From Mycobacterium sp. MYCO198283 (GTDB taxonomy: Bacteria > Actinomycetota > Actinomycetes > Mycobacteriales > Mycobacteriaceae): a DNA stretch of 64,000 bases. The notes below the pieces were generated by a model. It saw only the letters and a list, made by a program, of their open reading frames with translations, was not told the origin of the DNA and made no database searches. Below, one piece after another: positions 29,335 through 39,123 of the stretch. The position numbers and the translations under genes were made by a program. The stretch is from contig NZ_JAJQJI010000003.1 of assembly GCF_021213805.1 (NCBI RefSeq), forward strand, positions 1 to 64,000, given 5' to 3'. Each line of letters starts with the position of its first letter. Positions within the stretch are counted from its first letter, which is position 1.

Positions 29335-29848
29335 CGGGTCGTGGCCGGCGCATCTTCGCGAACCGGTCGGACAGCCGCCGCATCCGGATCATCTGGGCCG
29401 CGCTGGGGCTCACGGTCCCGGCGGCGTACTCGGCGAGCTCGTGACCCGACACCCCGATGCGCGACGCGAACTCCTGCACCCCGAGCCCCGACCGCTCGAT
29501 GAAGGACCGCACGTAGTCGGCGACCTCGGCGCGCTCGTTGGCCTCGAGGTGCTCCCGGGTGCGCATCAAGACTTCCTCGAGTGCCCGCGAGATGCCCTGC
29601 GAGTGCACCGACTGCAGCACCTCCTCGACCTGGCGGGCGGTGCGGCCGAAGGGGTCGCGCTTGATGGCGGTGACGATGCGCTGCCAGACGGCCAGGTCGC
29701 CGCCCTCGATGGCGAGCCGGATGGCCGATGTCGGCCAGAATTCGACGGGCTGATCGGCGTAGCCCGAGGCCGGCCCGGCGGGGCGCTGCCCGGGCGGGCG
29801 GACGGGCGGCTGACGGGGACCGCCGCGCGCATCGGAAGCCAACGTCAC
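29327..29848 (-). CDS. Helix-turn-helix domain protein (Rv0201c type)
   Basis: A 173-residue protein. The first 40 residues are Pro/Gly/Arg-rich and probably disordered; the middle is helical (VEFWPTSAIRLAIEGGDLA). The C-terminal 60 residues form an XRE-like helix-turn-helix (SGLGVQEFASRIGVSGHELA, then SPSAAQMIRMRRL). GTG 29848 overlaps the mmpL11 stop and has GGAGG just upstream. Position and length fit Rv0201c, a conserved protein of unknown role. Cotranscription with mmpL11 suggests a local regulatory or accessory function, but nothing shows its targets. Confidence 0.8.
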   Translation of the reverse strand: MTLASDARGGPRQPPVRPPGQRPAGPASGYADQPVEFWPTSAIRLAIEGGDLAVWQRIVTAIKRDPFGRTARQVEEVLQSVHSQGISRALEEVLMRTREHLEANERAEVADYVRSFIERSGLGVQEFASRIGVSGHELAEYAAGTVSPSAAQMIRMRRLSDRFAKMRRPRPGE

Positions 29849-32787
29849 CTCGCCTCCTCCAGCATCGCCACGGCAACGGACAGGCAGCGCTCGCGCACCT
29901 CTGACCAGTCCAGGTCCGGCCCCACCCCGGCGGCGAGGTCGTCGCCCTCGTCGTAGGGCTGCGGATCCGCCAGGCGGCGGACCAGCTGGGTCGCGATGTA
30001 CTGCCTTCTGGGCTGGTCGCAACAGTAGTACCTGTCCATGCCCGCGAGGACGACCGCGGCGGTGCGGGCGTCCATGGCGTCGACGAGCTCGGCGAACTCG
30101 GCGTAGTCGCGGCTGCTGTTGCGGCACATCAGCAGGTATCCCTTGAGTCGCAGCGTCTCGGCGCCGGTGGGAATGGCCAGCCGGTCGCCGGTGGGCAGCT
30201 GCACGTTGGTGGTCTCCACCGGCACGCGGCGCTCGACGTGCGACGAGTCGGCGTCGATGCCGGCGCCCAGCGCGTCGAGCGCCACCGCGATACGGCCCCG
30301 CCACATCGTCACCGGGTGCATCGGCCGCAGCGACCTGGGTTTCGTGCGGCCCGGTCCGCGGTGGCCGTTGCCGACCGCGTGCCCGTTGGTGGTGGGCGTG
30401 TGCCCACCGAGCCGGCTCCGGGGCCCGCCGGACCGCCGCCGGATCGGTTCCTCCCCGCGGGTGCAGCCCGACAGCGCCAGCGGGTCGGCCACCGAGATGG
30501 CATCGGGTGCAAGCACTTTCAGCTTCGCCGCGCCCTTGACCACCATCCGCAGATCCGAGCCCGGCGCCACCAGGCCGGAAATGTCGTCGGGGATGATCAC
30601 CACGTCGCCGGCCTCGACCCGCGGCAGCGGCTTCTCGAAGTCCACCGACGGCAGCACCTTCCCGAGCCAGCGGGGAATCCACCAGTTCCACTGGTCGAGC
30701 ATCGCCATCAACGCCGGCACCAAGACCAGCCGTACCACCGTGGCGTCGACGGCGATCGCGACCGCGCACGCCACCCCGAGCTGAGCCACCAGCGGCATAC
30801 CGGCAAAGGCGAAGCCGATGAACACCGCGATCATGATCAGCGCCGCGCTGGTGATGGTGCGGGCGCTGGTGCTCACCCCGTAGGCGACCGCGTCACGGGT
30901 GTCGCCGGTGAGCAGGAACCGCTCGCGGATGCGGGTGAGCAGGAAGATCTCGTAGTCCATCGACAGGCCGAAGGTCAGCGCCATCACCAGCGGCGGCACC
31001 GTGCTGTCGAGCGACGGGAGCTTCTCGAACCCGAGGAACTCGAACCAGCCCCATTGGAAGACCACCACCAGGCTGCCGTAGGCCGCGGCCACCGACAGCA
31101 CGGTCATCAGCACGCCCTTGAACGCCAGGAACACCGACCGGATCGAGATCAGCAGCATCACGAACGCGATCAGCGACACGAACAGGAACACCGCCGGCTG
31201 CGTGTCGGCGACCCGGTCGTCGAAATCCTTCAGCAGCGACGTCGACCCGCCGACGTCGATCTCGGCGGGCTGCGCCGACGGCACCGTCGGCAGGTTCTCC
31301 CGCATCCAGTCGATGCTCTGCCGCGCGCCGAGGTCCTCGGGATCCACCGACAGCACCGCCGACAGCAGCGCGCTGCCGTTGTCGGTGGCGTACACCGGCG
31401 GCGAGACGGTGGCGACGTTGGGCGCCTCGGCCATCTTCTGGCGCAGCGCCGCCAGCGTGGCGGCGTTCGCCGTCCCGGCCGCGTCGCCGCCGGGGAAGGT
31501 CACCAGCACGCGGATCGGTCCCAGCGCGCCCGGTCCGAGCGCCTCCGCGGCCGCGCTGACGCCGCCGCGGATCTCGTGGGTCGGCTCGAACTGCCGCTGC
31601 AGGCTGTTGCCCAGCACCATCGAGAACGCCGGCGCCGCGACGATCAGCAGGAACGCCGTCGCCGCGAGCGCGCTCACCCACGGCCGGCGCATCACCGCCC
31701 CGATCCAGCGGGTCCAGAACCGCGACTGGGTGACCTCCGGCCGCCGCGACCAGTGCAGCAGCCACGACCGCTTCGCCGCGGCGCGGCCGAAAGTCGCCAG
31801 CAGCGCCGGGATCAACGTCACCGACGTGAGCACCGCGAACGCCACCGCGAGGATGGCGCCGGTCGCCATGGACATCAGCACCGGGGTGTCGATCAAGTAG
31901 ATGCCGGTGACCGACGCGATGACCGTCAACCCCGACAGCACCACCGCCAGGCCCGAGGTCGCCATCGCGGCGTCGACGGCCTGCTGGCTGTCGCGACCGG
32001 CGCGCAGCTCCTCCCGAAACCGCATCAGGATGAACAGCGAGTAGTCCACCGCCAGCGCGATACCGAACATCGAGACCGTCGAGGTGACGAACACCGACAT
32101 CGAGACGACATTCGACAACAGGTAGACGACGCCCATGGTCACCGCGACGGTGCAGACCCCCAGCGCCAGCGGCATCGCCGCGGCGGCCAGCGAGCCGAAC
32201 ACCGCCAGCAGCACGATGAGGATCACCGGCAGGTTCCAGCGCTCCGCCTCGGCGATGTCGCTCTTGGTGTTCTCCGACGCCGCGACGCCCAGTGCGCCCT
32301 GCCCGATCACGTACAGCCGGACCCTGCCGTCGCGCAGCTCACCGGGTTTGTCGCCGCTCACGCCCACCTTTTCGCGCAGGTGCTTGGCGACGTCGGAAGC
32401 GCCCGCGGAGGTGAAGTCCAACCGCAGGGTGACGACGTAGGGCCGGTCGGGCTGCGGCGGCGGCTGCAGCGGATCCTTGACGACGGTCACGTTGCCGACC
32501 TCGGCCGCCTGCTGCTCCAAGAAGGCGACGGCCGCGAACATGTCGTCGTAGGTGGCGTCGGCGCGTGGCGCGGCCACCAGCGCCAGCGGCGACGCGCCCT
32601 CGTCGGGGTAGTGCGCCTCCAGCTCCTGCTGCACGCGCAGCGACTGCGAGCCCGGCACCTCGAAGCCGCCGCCGGTGAGCTTGCCGCTGTCGGTGACCGC
32701 CACCCAGAGCGCAGCACTGAGCACCAGCAGCCACACGACGAACACCGCCCAGCGGTGTCGGCGCAGCTCACTGCTGAGGCGCATCAT
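29845..32787 (-). CDS. mmpL11: MmpL11 lipid/heme transporter of the RND family
   Basis: A 980-residue MmpL protein with 12 membrane helices and two periplasmic porter domains. The RND proton-relay residues are present in both halves (GIALAVDYSLF and GLSMDYEIFLL). A C-terminal cytoplasmic domain starts near residue 720 and ends in LSVAVAMLEEAR, as in Rv0202c. In M. tuberculosis MmpL11 exports mycolate-containing lipids and has been linked to heme uptake with Rv0203. ATG 32787 begins MMRLSSELRRHRW, matching known MmpL11 starts. A -10 element TATTCT (32843-32838) lies 50 bases upstream. Confidence 0.95.
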   Translation of the reverse strand: MMRLSSELRRHRWAVFVVWLLVLSAALWVAVTDSGKLTGGGFEVPGSQSLRVQQELEAHYPDEGASPLALVAAPRADATYDDMFAAVAFLEQQAAEVGNVTVVKDPLQPPPQPDRPYVVTLRLDFTSAGASDVAKHLREKVGVSGDKPGELRDGRVRLYVIGQGALGVAASENTKSDIAEAERWNLPVILIVLLAVFGSLAAAAMPLALGVCTVAVTMGVVYLLSNVVSMSVFVTSTVSMFGIALAVDYSLFILMRFREELRAGRDSQQAVDAAMATSGLAVVLSGLTVIASVTGIYLIDTPVLMSMATGAILAVAFAVLTSVTLIPALLATFGRAAAKRSWLLHWSRRPEVTQSRFWTRWIGAVMRRPWVSALAATAFLLIVAAPAFSMVLGNSLQRQFEPTHEIRGGVSAAAEALGPGALGPIRVLVTFPGGDAAGTANAATLAALRQKMAEAPNVATVSPPVYATDNGSALLSAVLSVDPEDLGARQSIDWMRENLPTVPSAQPAEIDVGGSTSLLKDFDDRVADTQPAVFLFVSLIAFVMLLISIRSVFLAFKGVLMTVLSVAAAYGSLVVVFQWGWFEFLGFEKLPSLDSTVPPLVMALTFGLSMDYEIFLLTRIRERFLLTGDTRDAVAYGVSTSARTITSAALIMIAVFIGFAFAGMPLVAQLGVACAVAIAVDATVVRLVLVPALMAMLDQWNWWIPRWLGKVLPSVDFEKPLPRVEAGDVVIIPDDISGLVAPGSDLRMVVKGAAKLKVLAPDAISVADPLALSGCTRGEEPIRRRSGGPRSRLGGHTPTTNGHAVGNGHRGPGRTKPRSLRPMHPVTMWRGRIAVALDALGAGIDADSSHVERRVPVETTNVQLPTGDRLAIPTGAETLRLKGYLLMCRNSSRDYAEFAELVDAMDARTAAVVLAGMDRYYCCDQPRRQYIATQLVRRLADPQPYDEGDDLAAGVGPDLDWSEVRERCLSVAVAMLEEAR

Positions 32788-33072
32788 GAAGTGCTGGATG
32801 GTGTCCCCGCTTTCTCCCCGGCGGCGCGTCGAGCGCGAGAATACCCCAGCCTGCCGCGGTACAGGCCCGCGTCGAGTGCCCTGACCTGCGGTGTTGACCC
32901 TTCGATCACGATGAGCCGGGTCGCGGCCGTGCGGACGGCGCAGATCGGTGGTGGCACGATGAGAGCCGGGCCACAACCCGTAACGCGTGCCCGCGCCGCG
33001 CCGATGACAGCAGCGACCCCCGACGTGCCCGCGGCACGATCGCGCGACCGAACACCGAATGCAGGAGCGCCG

Positions 33073-33600
33073 ATGACACCGTCACGCCAGCAGCCGACGA
33101 CGGCGTACCGCCCGCTCGTGCGCCGCGGATTGCTCGGGACCTTCGCCGGCTGCGCGGCCGGCGGACTGGCCGTGGCGCTGCTCTCGGTGTCACCGGCGGG
33201 CGCCGCCCCGGATCCGTGCGCGGCCAGCGAGATCGCCAAGACGGTCGGGTCGGTGGCCACCAACACCGGCTTCTACCTGGACAAGAACCCCGCCACCAAC
33301 CAGGCGCTGACCACGGCCGCGGCCCAGCCCGGCCCGCAGGCGGCCGCCTCGCTCAAGACGTACTTCGACGCCAACCCGCAGGTCAGCAGCGACATGCAGA
33401 AGCTGCAGCAGCCGCTGGTCTCCCTGAGCAGCCGGTGCAAGCTACCGGTCACGCTGCCGCAGGCGCTGGCGGTGCTGGGCAACCTGCAGAACTCCCAGCA
33501 GGCCGGTCAGCTGCCCGGCGCGAACCCCGCCGTCCCGGCGCCGGCAGCCCCGGCGGGCGGGCCGCTGCCCGGTCCGGCGCGCGCCGCCGGAACGGCGTAA
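33073..33600 (+). CDS. Hemophore-like heme-binding protein (Rv0203 type)
   Basis: A 175-residue exported protein. The signal peptide spans about residues 15-42 and ends in PAGAA. The mature domain (DPCAASEIAKTVGSVATNTG, then FYLDKNPATNQAL and LKTYFDANPQVSSDMQ) matches the Rv0203 hemophore fold, with two Cys that should form a disulfide and a Tyr in the region used for heme binding. A Pro/Ala-rich tail (residues 140-175) is longer than in Rv0203. ATG 33073 has AGGAG five bases upstream. Divergent placement beside mmpL11 fits a heme-acquisition unit. Confidence 0.87.
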   Translation: MTPSRQQPTTAYRPLVRRGLLGTFAGCAAGGLAVALLSVSPAGAAPDPCAASEIAKTVGSVATNTGFYLDKNPATNQALTTAAAQPGPQAAASLKTYFDANPQVSSDMQKLQQPLVSLSSRCKLPVTLPQALAVLGNLQNSQQAGQLPGANPAVPAPAAPAGGPLPGPARAAGTA

Positions 33601-33673
33601 CCACCCTTCTGCCCGGGCGCCGCGACGGCTTAAAGTGGAGTTGCTCTCGGCAACTCGACACCAGGAGACCGTC

Positions 33674-34063
33674 ATGCTGCTTTCCGCCCGTGTGCGTCGC
33701 GCCGTGACCGGTGCCGTCGGATCCGGCGCCGTCGCCGGTGCGCTGCTGGTCGCCGCCGCTCCGGCCGCTGTCGCCGATCCGCCCAACTGCACGGCCGCCG
33801 ATCTGGCGGGGGTGGCGGCGGGCGTCTCGGCGTCCACCTCCGCCTACCTGTTCACCCATCCGCCGGTCAACGACTTCTTCACCAGCCTCAAGGGCAAGCC
33901 GCACCGGGAGATGCGCTCCGAGGTCACCGCGTACCTCGACGCCAACCCGCAGGTGAAGGCCGACCTGGCCGGCATCCGCCAGCCGCTGGTGGACTTCCGC
34001 AACCGCTGCGGTGACGCCCACGCCCACGGCGACGACGGCGACGGCCCCGCCGGCGTCGAATAG
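33674..34063 (+). CDS. Second hemophore-family protein
   Basis: A 129-residue exported protein of the same fold but clearly diverged from its neighbour: signal peptide to about residue 35 (AAVADPPNC), then VSASTSAYLFTHPPVNDFFT and YLDANPQVKADLAGIRQPLVDFRNRC. The single Cys pair is kept, and a Tyr at the heme-contact region is present. The tail ends in a His/Asp-rich stretch (GDAHAHGDDGDG) that could bind metal. AGGAG lies 7 bases before ATG 33674. No second copy sits at this place in M. tuberculosis as I recall, so it may be a lineage-specific addition to heme handling. Confidence 0.85.
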   Translation: MLLSARVRRAVTGAVGSGAVAGALLVAAAPAAVADPPNCTAADLAGVAAGVSASTSAYLFTHPPVNDFFTSLKGKPHREMRSEVTAYLDANPQVKADLAGIRQPLVDFRNRCGDAHAHGDDGDGPAGVE

Positions 34064-34069
34064 CGCCGG

Positions 34070-34792
34070 GTGCCGGCCGGCGAGCCCGCGGCGCGTGAGG
34101 GCTCGGGACACGTGGTGCTGCTGGTCGACGACGATCCCGACGTGCGGACCTCCGTCGGGCGCGGGCTGCGCCACTCCGGGTTCGACGTCCGGGTGGCCGC
34201 GACGGGCAAGGAAGCGCTGCAGCTGCTGTCCGCCGAACCGCACGACGCGCTGGTGCTCGACGTGCAGATGCCCGAACTCGACGGCGTCGCCGTGGTCACC
34301 GCGCTGCGCGCGCTCGGCAACGAGATCCCGATCTGCGTGCTGTCGGCCCGCGACACCGTCAACGACCGCATCGCGGGATTGGAGGCCGGCGCCGACGACT
34401 ATCTGACCAAGCCGTTCGACCTCGGTGAGCTGGTGGCGCGGCTGCACGCGCTGCTGCGGCGGGCGGCGCACGCCGCGGGGGAGCGGTCCGACGCGGTGAC
34501 CGTCGGGCCGCTGACCATCGACACCGACCGGCGGCTGGTGTTCGTCGGCCGCGAGCGCGTCGAGCTGACCAAGCGGGAGTTCGACCTGTTGGCGGTGCTG
34601 GCCGCGCACGCAGGCGTGGTGCTGTCGCGGCAGCGGCTGCTGGAGCTGGTGTGGGGCTACGACTTCGACGTCGACACCAACGTCGCGGACGTCTTCGTCA
34701 GCTATCTGCGCCGCAAGCTCGAACGCGACGGCGCGCCCCGCGTCATCCACACCGTCCGGGGCGTCGGCTACGTGCTGCGTGAGGAACCGTGA
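34070..34792 (+). CDS. OmpR/PrrA-type response regulator
   Basis: A 240-residue response regulator. The receiver domain (about 14-125) has acidic residues DDD at 20-22, phosphoacceptor Asp 64 ([12 protein letters not shown]) and Lys 114 (TKPFDLGEL); the winged-helix DNA-binding domain (about 145-238) has the typical [13 protein letters not shown] and [13 protein letters not shown]. It resembles PrrA (Rv0903c) closely but sits in a different locus, so it is best called a PrrA-type paralogue. GTG 34070 is only 6 bases after the hemophore stop, so the pair may share a transcript. The kinase follows. Confidence 0.88.
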   Translation: MPAGEPAAREGSGHVVLLVDDDPDVRTSVGRGLRHSGFDVRVAATGKEALQLLSAEPHDALVLDVQMPELDGVAVVTALRALGNEIPICVLSARDTVNDRIAGLEAGADDYLTKPFDLGELVARLHALLRRAAHAAGERSDAVTVGPLTIDTDRRLVFVGRERVELTKREFDLLAVLAAHAGVVLSRQRLLELVWGYDFDVDTNVADVFVSYLRRKLERDGAPRVIHTVRGVGYVLREEP

Positions 34793-34802
34793 GCCGCCGC
34801 TG

Positions 34803-36131
34803 ATGGCCGGCCGCCGGTGGCCGCTGCGCCGCTCGACCTCGCTGCGCACCCGGGTCGCGATCGCCGCCGCATTGTCGGCGGCCGCGGTGGTGGCGGTGTT
34901 CGCGGTGCTCACCTCGGTGCTCTTGGTCAACAACGACGCCGCGCAGCTCGACCGGCGGCTGGACTCCATCATCGACACCAGCATCGACGCGGATCAGGCG
35001 CACAACCCGCAGTCCGGCATCCTCACCACGATCCGCGCGCAGCGCACCGGCGAGGTGGTGTTCCAGCGCGGCTTTCAGCTGCCGCCGCTGCCGGAGGGCA
35101 CGTCGACCGTCGCCGTCAACGGCATCGACTACCGGGTGCGCACCATTGCCCAGCACACGCAGGGCCAGGACGTGCTGATCTCGATCGGGATCCGCGTCGA
35201 CAGCATCCTCATGGACCGCGGCCGGGTGCCGCTCTACCTGTTGATCGGGCTGACGGCGGTGCTGCTCGCGGCTGTGCTCGGGTGGCTGCTGGCCGGGCCT
35301 GCTATCCGGCCGCTGCGCAAGCTCACCGAGCACACCCAGCGGCTCGGCGACGAGGTCGACGAGCTCCCCGAGGTCCACGGCGTGCGCGAGGCCGAAGAGC
35401 TGTCCGATGCGATGTCGGACATGCTGCGCCGGCTGGCCGCCGCCCAGGCCGCGACCGCGGCGTCCCTGCAGGCGGCGCAGGACTTCGCCGCCAACGCCGC
35501 GCACGAGCTGCGGACCCCGCTCACCGCGATGCGCGCAGACCTCGACACACTGCGGATCCACGACCTGCCCGACGACGAACGCGACGAGGTGGTCGCCGAC
35601 CTCGCCCGCGCCCAGCGCCGCATCGAAGCCCTGATCACCGCCCTGGGTCAGCTGGCGTCCGGTCAGCTCGCCCGGGCCGAGGACCGCGAACCCGTCGACG
35701 TCGAGGAGCTGCTGGAGCGGGTGGCCCGCGAGACCGCGCGGCCCGGCGTCACCATTGCCATCGACGCCGAGAACGCGGGCACCGTGTGGGGCTGGCCGGG
35801 CGGACTGCGGCTGGCCGTCGACAACCTGGTGCGGAACGCCATCGCCCACGGCCGGGCCACCCGCATCGAGCTCACCGCGCGGCGCGCCGGCGACACCGTG
35901 GTGATCGACGTCGACGACAACGGCCGCGGGCTCCCCGCCGAGGAGCGCCGCGAGGTGCTCGGCAGGTTCGCCCGCGGCAGCACCGCCGCGCCCGGCGGGA
36001 CCGGGCTGGGGCTGGCCCTGGTGGCGCAGCAGGCCGCGCTGCACGGCGGCACCGTCACGCTGTGCGACGGCCCGCTCGGCGGGCTGCGGGCGCGGCTGAC
36101 GGTGTCGGCGGCGCCGGATCAGCGGGCGTGA
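34803..36131 (+). CDS. PrrB-type sensor histidine kinase
   Basis: A 442-residue membrane kinase with two membrane helices (about 18-41 and 142-166) around an extracytoplasmic sensor domain of about 100 residues, a HAMP linker, the H box AAHELRTPLTAM, an N box (NLVRNAIAHG) and G boxes (DDNGRGLP, GGTGLGLAL). The domains match PrrB (Rv0902c). I prefer ATG 34803, 10 bases after the regulator gene; an in-frame GTG at 34779 would overlap it by 14 bases. The signal is unknown; location behind two hemophore genes makes heme or envelope state reasonable guesses. Its 3' end overlaps the next gene by 13 bases. Confidence 0.87.
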   Translation: MAGRRWPLRRSTSLRTRVAIAAALSAAAVVAVFAVLTSVLLVNNDAAQLDRRLDSIIDTSIDADQAHNPQSGILTTIRAQRTGEVVFQRGFQLPPLPEGTSTVAVNGIDYRVRTIAQHTQGQDVLISIGIRVDSILMDRGRVPLYLLIGLTAVLLAAVLGWLLAGPAIRPLRKLTEHTQRLGDEVDELPEVHGVREAEELSDAMSDMLRRLAAAQAATAASLQAAQDFAANAAHELRTPLTAMRADLDTLRIHDLPDDERDEVVADLARAQRRIEALITALGQLASGQLARAEDREPVDVEELLERVARETARPGVTIAIDAENAGTVWGWPGGLRLAVDNLVRNAIAHGRATRIELTARRAGDTVVIDVDDNGRGLPAEERREVLGRFARGSTAAPGGTGLGLALVAQQAALHGGTVTLCDGPLGGLRARLTVSAAPDQRA

Positions 36132-36478
36132 CGGCGGTGCGTCACCGCCCGCCAGCCCAGCAGCAGCGCCGCCGTCACCACCGACGCCACCACGACGAAG
36201 CTCGCCGCCACGCCCTGCCCGGTGAGCTTGCGCAGCACCATCCCGACCGCCACCGCGGCCACCCACACCGCGACCCCGGTGGGGGCCAGCGCGGTGGGCC
36301 GGCGCCAGCCGCGGGCGAGCAGCCAGCCGACCAGCGCGCCGGTGAGGAACGGCCACGCCGTCTCGGCGACGCCGGCGACCGTCACCCCCTCGGCGTGGCT
36401 GCGGCGGCCCACCGCCGCGAACACCGCGATGCACCCGATGTCGGCGGCCAGCGCGGTCGCCGTGCGGCGGGCGGTCAC
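36119..36478 (-). CDS. DUF3054 family membrane protein
   Basis: A 119-residue protein with four hydrophobic helices (about 8-25, 40-58, 66-83, 92-110) and the DUF3054 pattern [22 protein letters not shown] at the start and [14 protein letters not shown] in the middle. Function is unknown. It starts at GTG 36478, overlapping the M23 remnant stop by 4 bases, and ends convergently inside the last codons of the histidine kinase. Confidence 0.84.
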   Translation of the reverse strand: MTARRTATALAADIGCIAVFAAVGRRSHAEGVTVAGVAETAWPFLTGALVGWLLARGWRRPTALAPTGVAVWVAAVAVGMVLRKLTGQGVAASFVVVASVVTAALLLGWRAVTHRRHAR

Positions 36479-36738
36479 GGCGCCGGACAGTTCATCAGGT
36501 CGCCCGCCAGCGGCGAGATCGCAGTCTCCTCGCGGGCAGCGAACCCGGGCTGCAGCGGTGCGACGCCGGTGTCGAAGATGTGGTCGACGACATCCGGGGA
36601 CGTGAGCCGACCGGCCAGCGTGACGGTGTCGATCACGAACGGCAAACCGTTGGCGCGCACCGGGTCCGGCCCGCCCATGACGTGGAAGTGCAGATGCGGC
36701 GCGCCCAGGGCGGCGAGCAGCGCGGGACGGGTCGGCAT
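36475..36738 (-). pseudogene. C-terminal remnant of an M23-type metallopeptidase
   Basis: An 87-residue open frame (ATG 36738; a TTG at 36750 adds four residues). [20 protein letters not shown] is the end of an M23 (LytM) catalytic domain and its C-terminal extension, but the first half of the domain, including the HxxxD zinc ligands, is missing. Upstream DNA is the end of another gene, not the missing part. The frame has no internal stop, so the remnant may still be translated, but it cannot be an active peptidase. A genuine short protein is less likely. Confidence 0.65.
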
Positions 36739-36768
36739 CCGCTCATCCAAGCACGCGCGACGCCGCGG

Positions 36769-37842
36769 TCAGCGGTCTTCGTCCGAGCTCTCGGGGGCAA
36801 TCGGGTCGGGGTCGCGCTCGGTGCGGAACATGAAGAAGAAGACCACCCAGCCGATCGCGGAGATGAACAGCCAGCTGGTCATGCGGTAGATGAGCATCGC
36901 GGAGATCGCGGCGGGCAGCGCCATGCCGCTGGTCACCAGGCCGGGCACCAGTACGGCCTCGACCACGAGCAGGCCGCCCGGCATCAGCGGGATGGCGCCG
37001 ACGGTGCGGGCGGCGGCGTAGGCGACCGTCACCCCCGCCAACGACGGGTGGCCGCCCGCGGCGTAGCAGGCGAACGCCAGGCAGGCGACGTCGGCGAGCC
37101 AGTTGAAGAACGACCAACCGAACGCCGTGCCCAGCGCGCGGCGGCTCAGGCTCACCGACTCCAGCTGGCGCAGCATCTCCCGCCACGCCGCGAGCCCGGT
37201 GTCGGCGGGCTTGCCGCGCAGCGAGTTGAACCAGGACAGCACCCTGACGCCGATGCCGTCGAGCAGCTCCGGCCGGCTGGCCACGGCCTGCCCCAAGAGC
37301 AGCAGCGCGACGAACCCGCCGATGGTGAAGATCAGCGAGAGCGGGTTCTTGCTGGTCGACAGCAGCACGGCGCCGCCGAGGCCCAACAGCGCCAGCCCGA
37401 CCACCTGCAGCGCCCCCGACATCACCAGCTGCCACGACGCGACCACCGGCGACGCGCCCCACAGCCGCTGCTGGCGGTAGATGAAGGTGGCGCTGAGCAC
37501 CGGGCCGCCCGGCATCGTCGTCGACAACGCGTTGCCGGCGTAGAACGCGGCCTCCGAGCGCCACTGCCGGACGTCCACGCCGGCCGAGCGCAGCAGCGTC
37601 CGCTGGATCTGGGCGAAGCTGTGCATCGACAGCATCGCGGCGACCACCGCGGCCGCGACCCACCACCAATTGGCGTCGTACAGGCTCTTCCACGCCTTGG
37701 CGAGCTGGTCGGAGACGACGACGAGTTCGACGGCGAGCACCGCGACGACGACACCCAGGACCGCCCACCGCACCCACCAGTACTTGCCGCGCGGCGGCCC
37801 CTGCTTGTTCCGGGCGTCGCTCACCGGCGCATCCTGCGACAC
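36769..37842 (-). CDS. Lysylphosphatidylglycerol synthase TM-region / UPF0104 membrane protein (Rv0204c type)
   Basis: A 357-residue membrane protein with about eight helices, of the family that includes the transmembrane part of MprF (PF03706). Typical segments are [20 protein letters not shown] and [19 protein letters not shown], the conserved PGG loops. Such proteins flip lipids or act in glycolipid export; here the role is unknown. It matches Rv0204c. GTG 37842 lies seven bases from TACCCT (37855-37850), indicating a leaderless start; GTG 37824 is the alternative. Divergent from the AI-2E exporter gene. Confidence 0.85.
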   Translation of the reverse strand: MSQDAPVSDARNKQGPPRGKYWWVRWAVLGVVVAVLAVELVVVSDQLAKAWKSLYDANWWWVAAAVVAAMLSMHSFAQIQRTLLRSAGVDVRQWRSEAAFYAGNALSTTMPGGPVLSATFIYRQQRLWGASPVVASWQLVMSGALQVVGLALLGLGGAVLLSTSKNPLSLIFTIGGFVALLLLGQAVASRPELLDGIGVRVLSWFNSLRGKPADTGLAAWREMLRQLESVSLSRRALGTAFGWSFFNWLADVACLAFACYAAGGHPSLAGVTVAYAAARTVGAIPLMPGGLLVVEAVLVPGLVTSGMALPAAISAMLIYRMTSWLFISAIGWVVFFFMFRTERDPDPIAPESSDEDR

Positions 37843-37914
37843 CTGTCCCAGGGTAACGGTGACGCCGCGCTGAACATCGCTGGTGGGGCGGGGCGCGCCG
37901 GTTACGCTACGCCC

Positions 37915-39123
37915 ATGCCATCCGGTGCTGCGGGAGCCTCGCTCGACAACGACGAGTTCGTCCATCCGCTGGTCCGCAAGGGTGCGGCGTGGTCGTGGCG
38001 GTTGCTCGTCCTGCTGGCGGCGGGGCTCGCGGTGCTGTGGGTGGTGCGGCATCTGTGGGTGATCTTCGTGCCGGTGGCGCTGGCGCTGCTGCTCAGTGCG
38101 CTCCTGGTGCCCGGCGTCGACTGGCTGGACCGGCGCGGTGTGCCCCGCGGCGGCGCGGTGTTCCTGCTGCTGCTCACCGGCCTTGCGCTGGTGGGCGGCA
38201 TCCTGTCGTTCGTCGTCAGCCAGTTCATCGCCGGCACCCCGGACCTCGTGGCGCAGGTGACCCGAAGCATCGAGTCCACCAAGACGTGGCTCATCAACGG
38301 CCCGCTGAAGCTCGACGAGGCGTCGATCCAGAACGCGACGCGCAACGCGGTCGACACGCTGCAGAACAATCAGTCCCGGTTGACCAGCGGCGCGCTGTCG
38401 ACGGCGGCCACCATCACCGAGATCGTCACCGGCGCGTTTTTGCTGCTGTTCACGCTGATCTTCTTCCTCTACGGCGGCCGCAACATCTGGCAGTGGGTCA
38501 CCCAGATCTTTCCGGTCACCGTGCGCGAGCGGGTGCGGGAGGCGGGCGCGGCGGGTTTCCACTCGCTGGTCGGCTACATCCGCGCGACGTTCCTGGTGGC
38601 GCTCGTCGACGCCATCGGCATCGGCACCGGCCTCGCCGTGATGGGCGTGCCGTTGGCACTGCCGCTGGCCTCGCTGGTGTTCCTGGGCGCGTTCGTGCCG
38701 CTGGTCGGCGCGGTGGTCAGCGGCTTTCTGGCCGTCGTGGTCGCGCTGCTCGCCAAGGGCTGGATCACGGCGCTGATCATCCTGGGCGTGGTGATCGCCG
38801 TCCAGCAGCTCGAAGCGCACGTGCTGCAGCCGCTGGTGATGGGTCGCGCGGTGTCGATCCATCCGCTCGGTGTGGTGCTCGCGATCTCGGCGGGCGGCGT
38901 GCTCTCGGGCGTCCTCGGCGCCCTGCTCGCCGTGCCGGCCGTCGCGTTCCTCAACAGCGCGATCCGCAAGCTGCTCGAACCGCACGAGGATCCGGTGCCG
39001 GCGGGGCAGCCGGTCGGGATCACCGCCGAGGCCGACGAGCCGCCCGATCACGGCCAGGGCAAGCCGGAGAACGCCGCCCTGGGTGCGGCCGTCGGCACGG
39101 ACGCCGCCGGCGACCGAACCTAG
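37915..39123 (+). CDS. AI-2E family transporter (Rv0205 type)
   Basis: A 402-residue membrane protein with seven to eight helices. The family pattern is clear: paired helices near residues 28-65, a soluble helical loop (about 95-150), and [20 protein letters not shown] followed by [19 protein letters not shown], the AI-2E exporter signature. The last 45 residues are acidic and disordered. ATG 37915 lies six bases after TACGCT (37903-37908), so the transcript is probably leaderless. The substrate is unknown. It converges on mmpL3 with no spacer: its TAG is directly followed by the mmpL3 stop. Confidence 0.88.
   Translation: MPSGAAGASLDNDEFVHPLVRKGAAWSWRLLVLLAAGLAVLWVVRHLWVIFVPVALALLLSALLVPGVDWLDRRGVPRGGAVFLLLLTGLALVGGILSFVVSQFIAGTPDLVAQVTRSIESTKTWLINGPLKLDEASIQNATRNAVDTLQNNQSRLTSGALSTAATITEIVTGAFLLLFTLIFFLYGGRNIWQWVTQIFPVTVRERVREAGAAGFHSLVGYIRATFLVALVDAIGIGTGLAVMGVPLALPLASLVFLGAFVPLVGAVVSGFLAVVVALLAKGWITALIILGVVIAVQQLEAHVLQPLVMGRAVSIHPLGVVLAISAGGVLSGVLGALLAVPAVAFLNSAIRKLLEPHEDPVPAGQPVGITAEADEPPDHGQGKPENAALGAAVGTDAAGDRT

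Noticed and set aside
30238..33600. Very long plus-strand open frame opposite mmpL11
   Set aside because: It is a high-GC antisense shadow rich in Arg, His and Gln; only its last 175 codons (from 33073) are a real gene.
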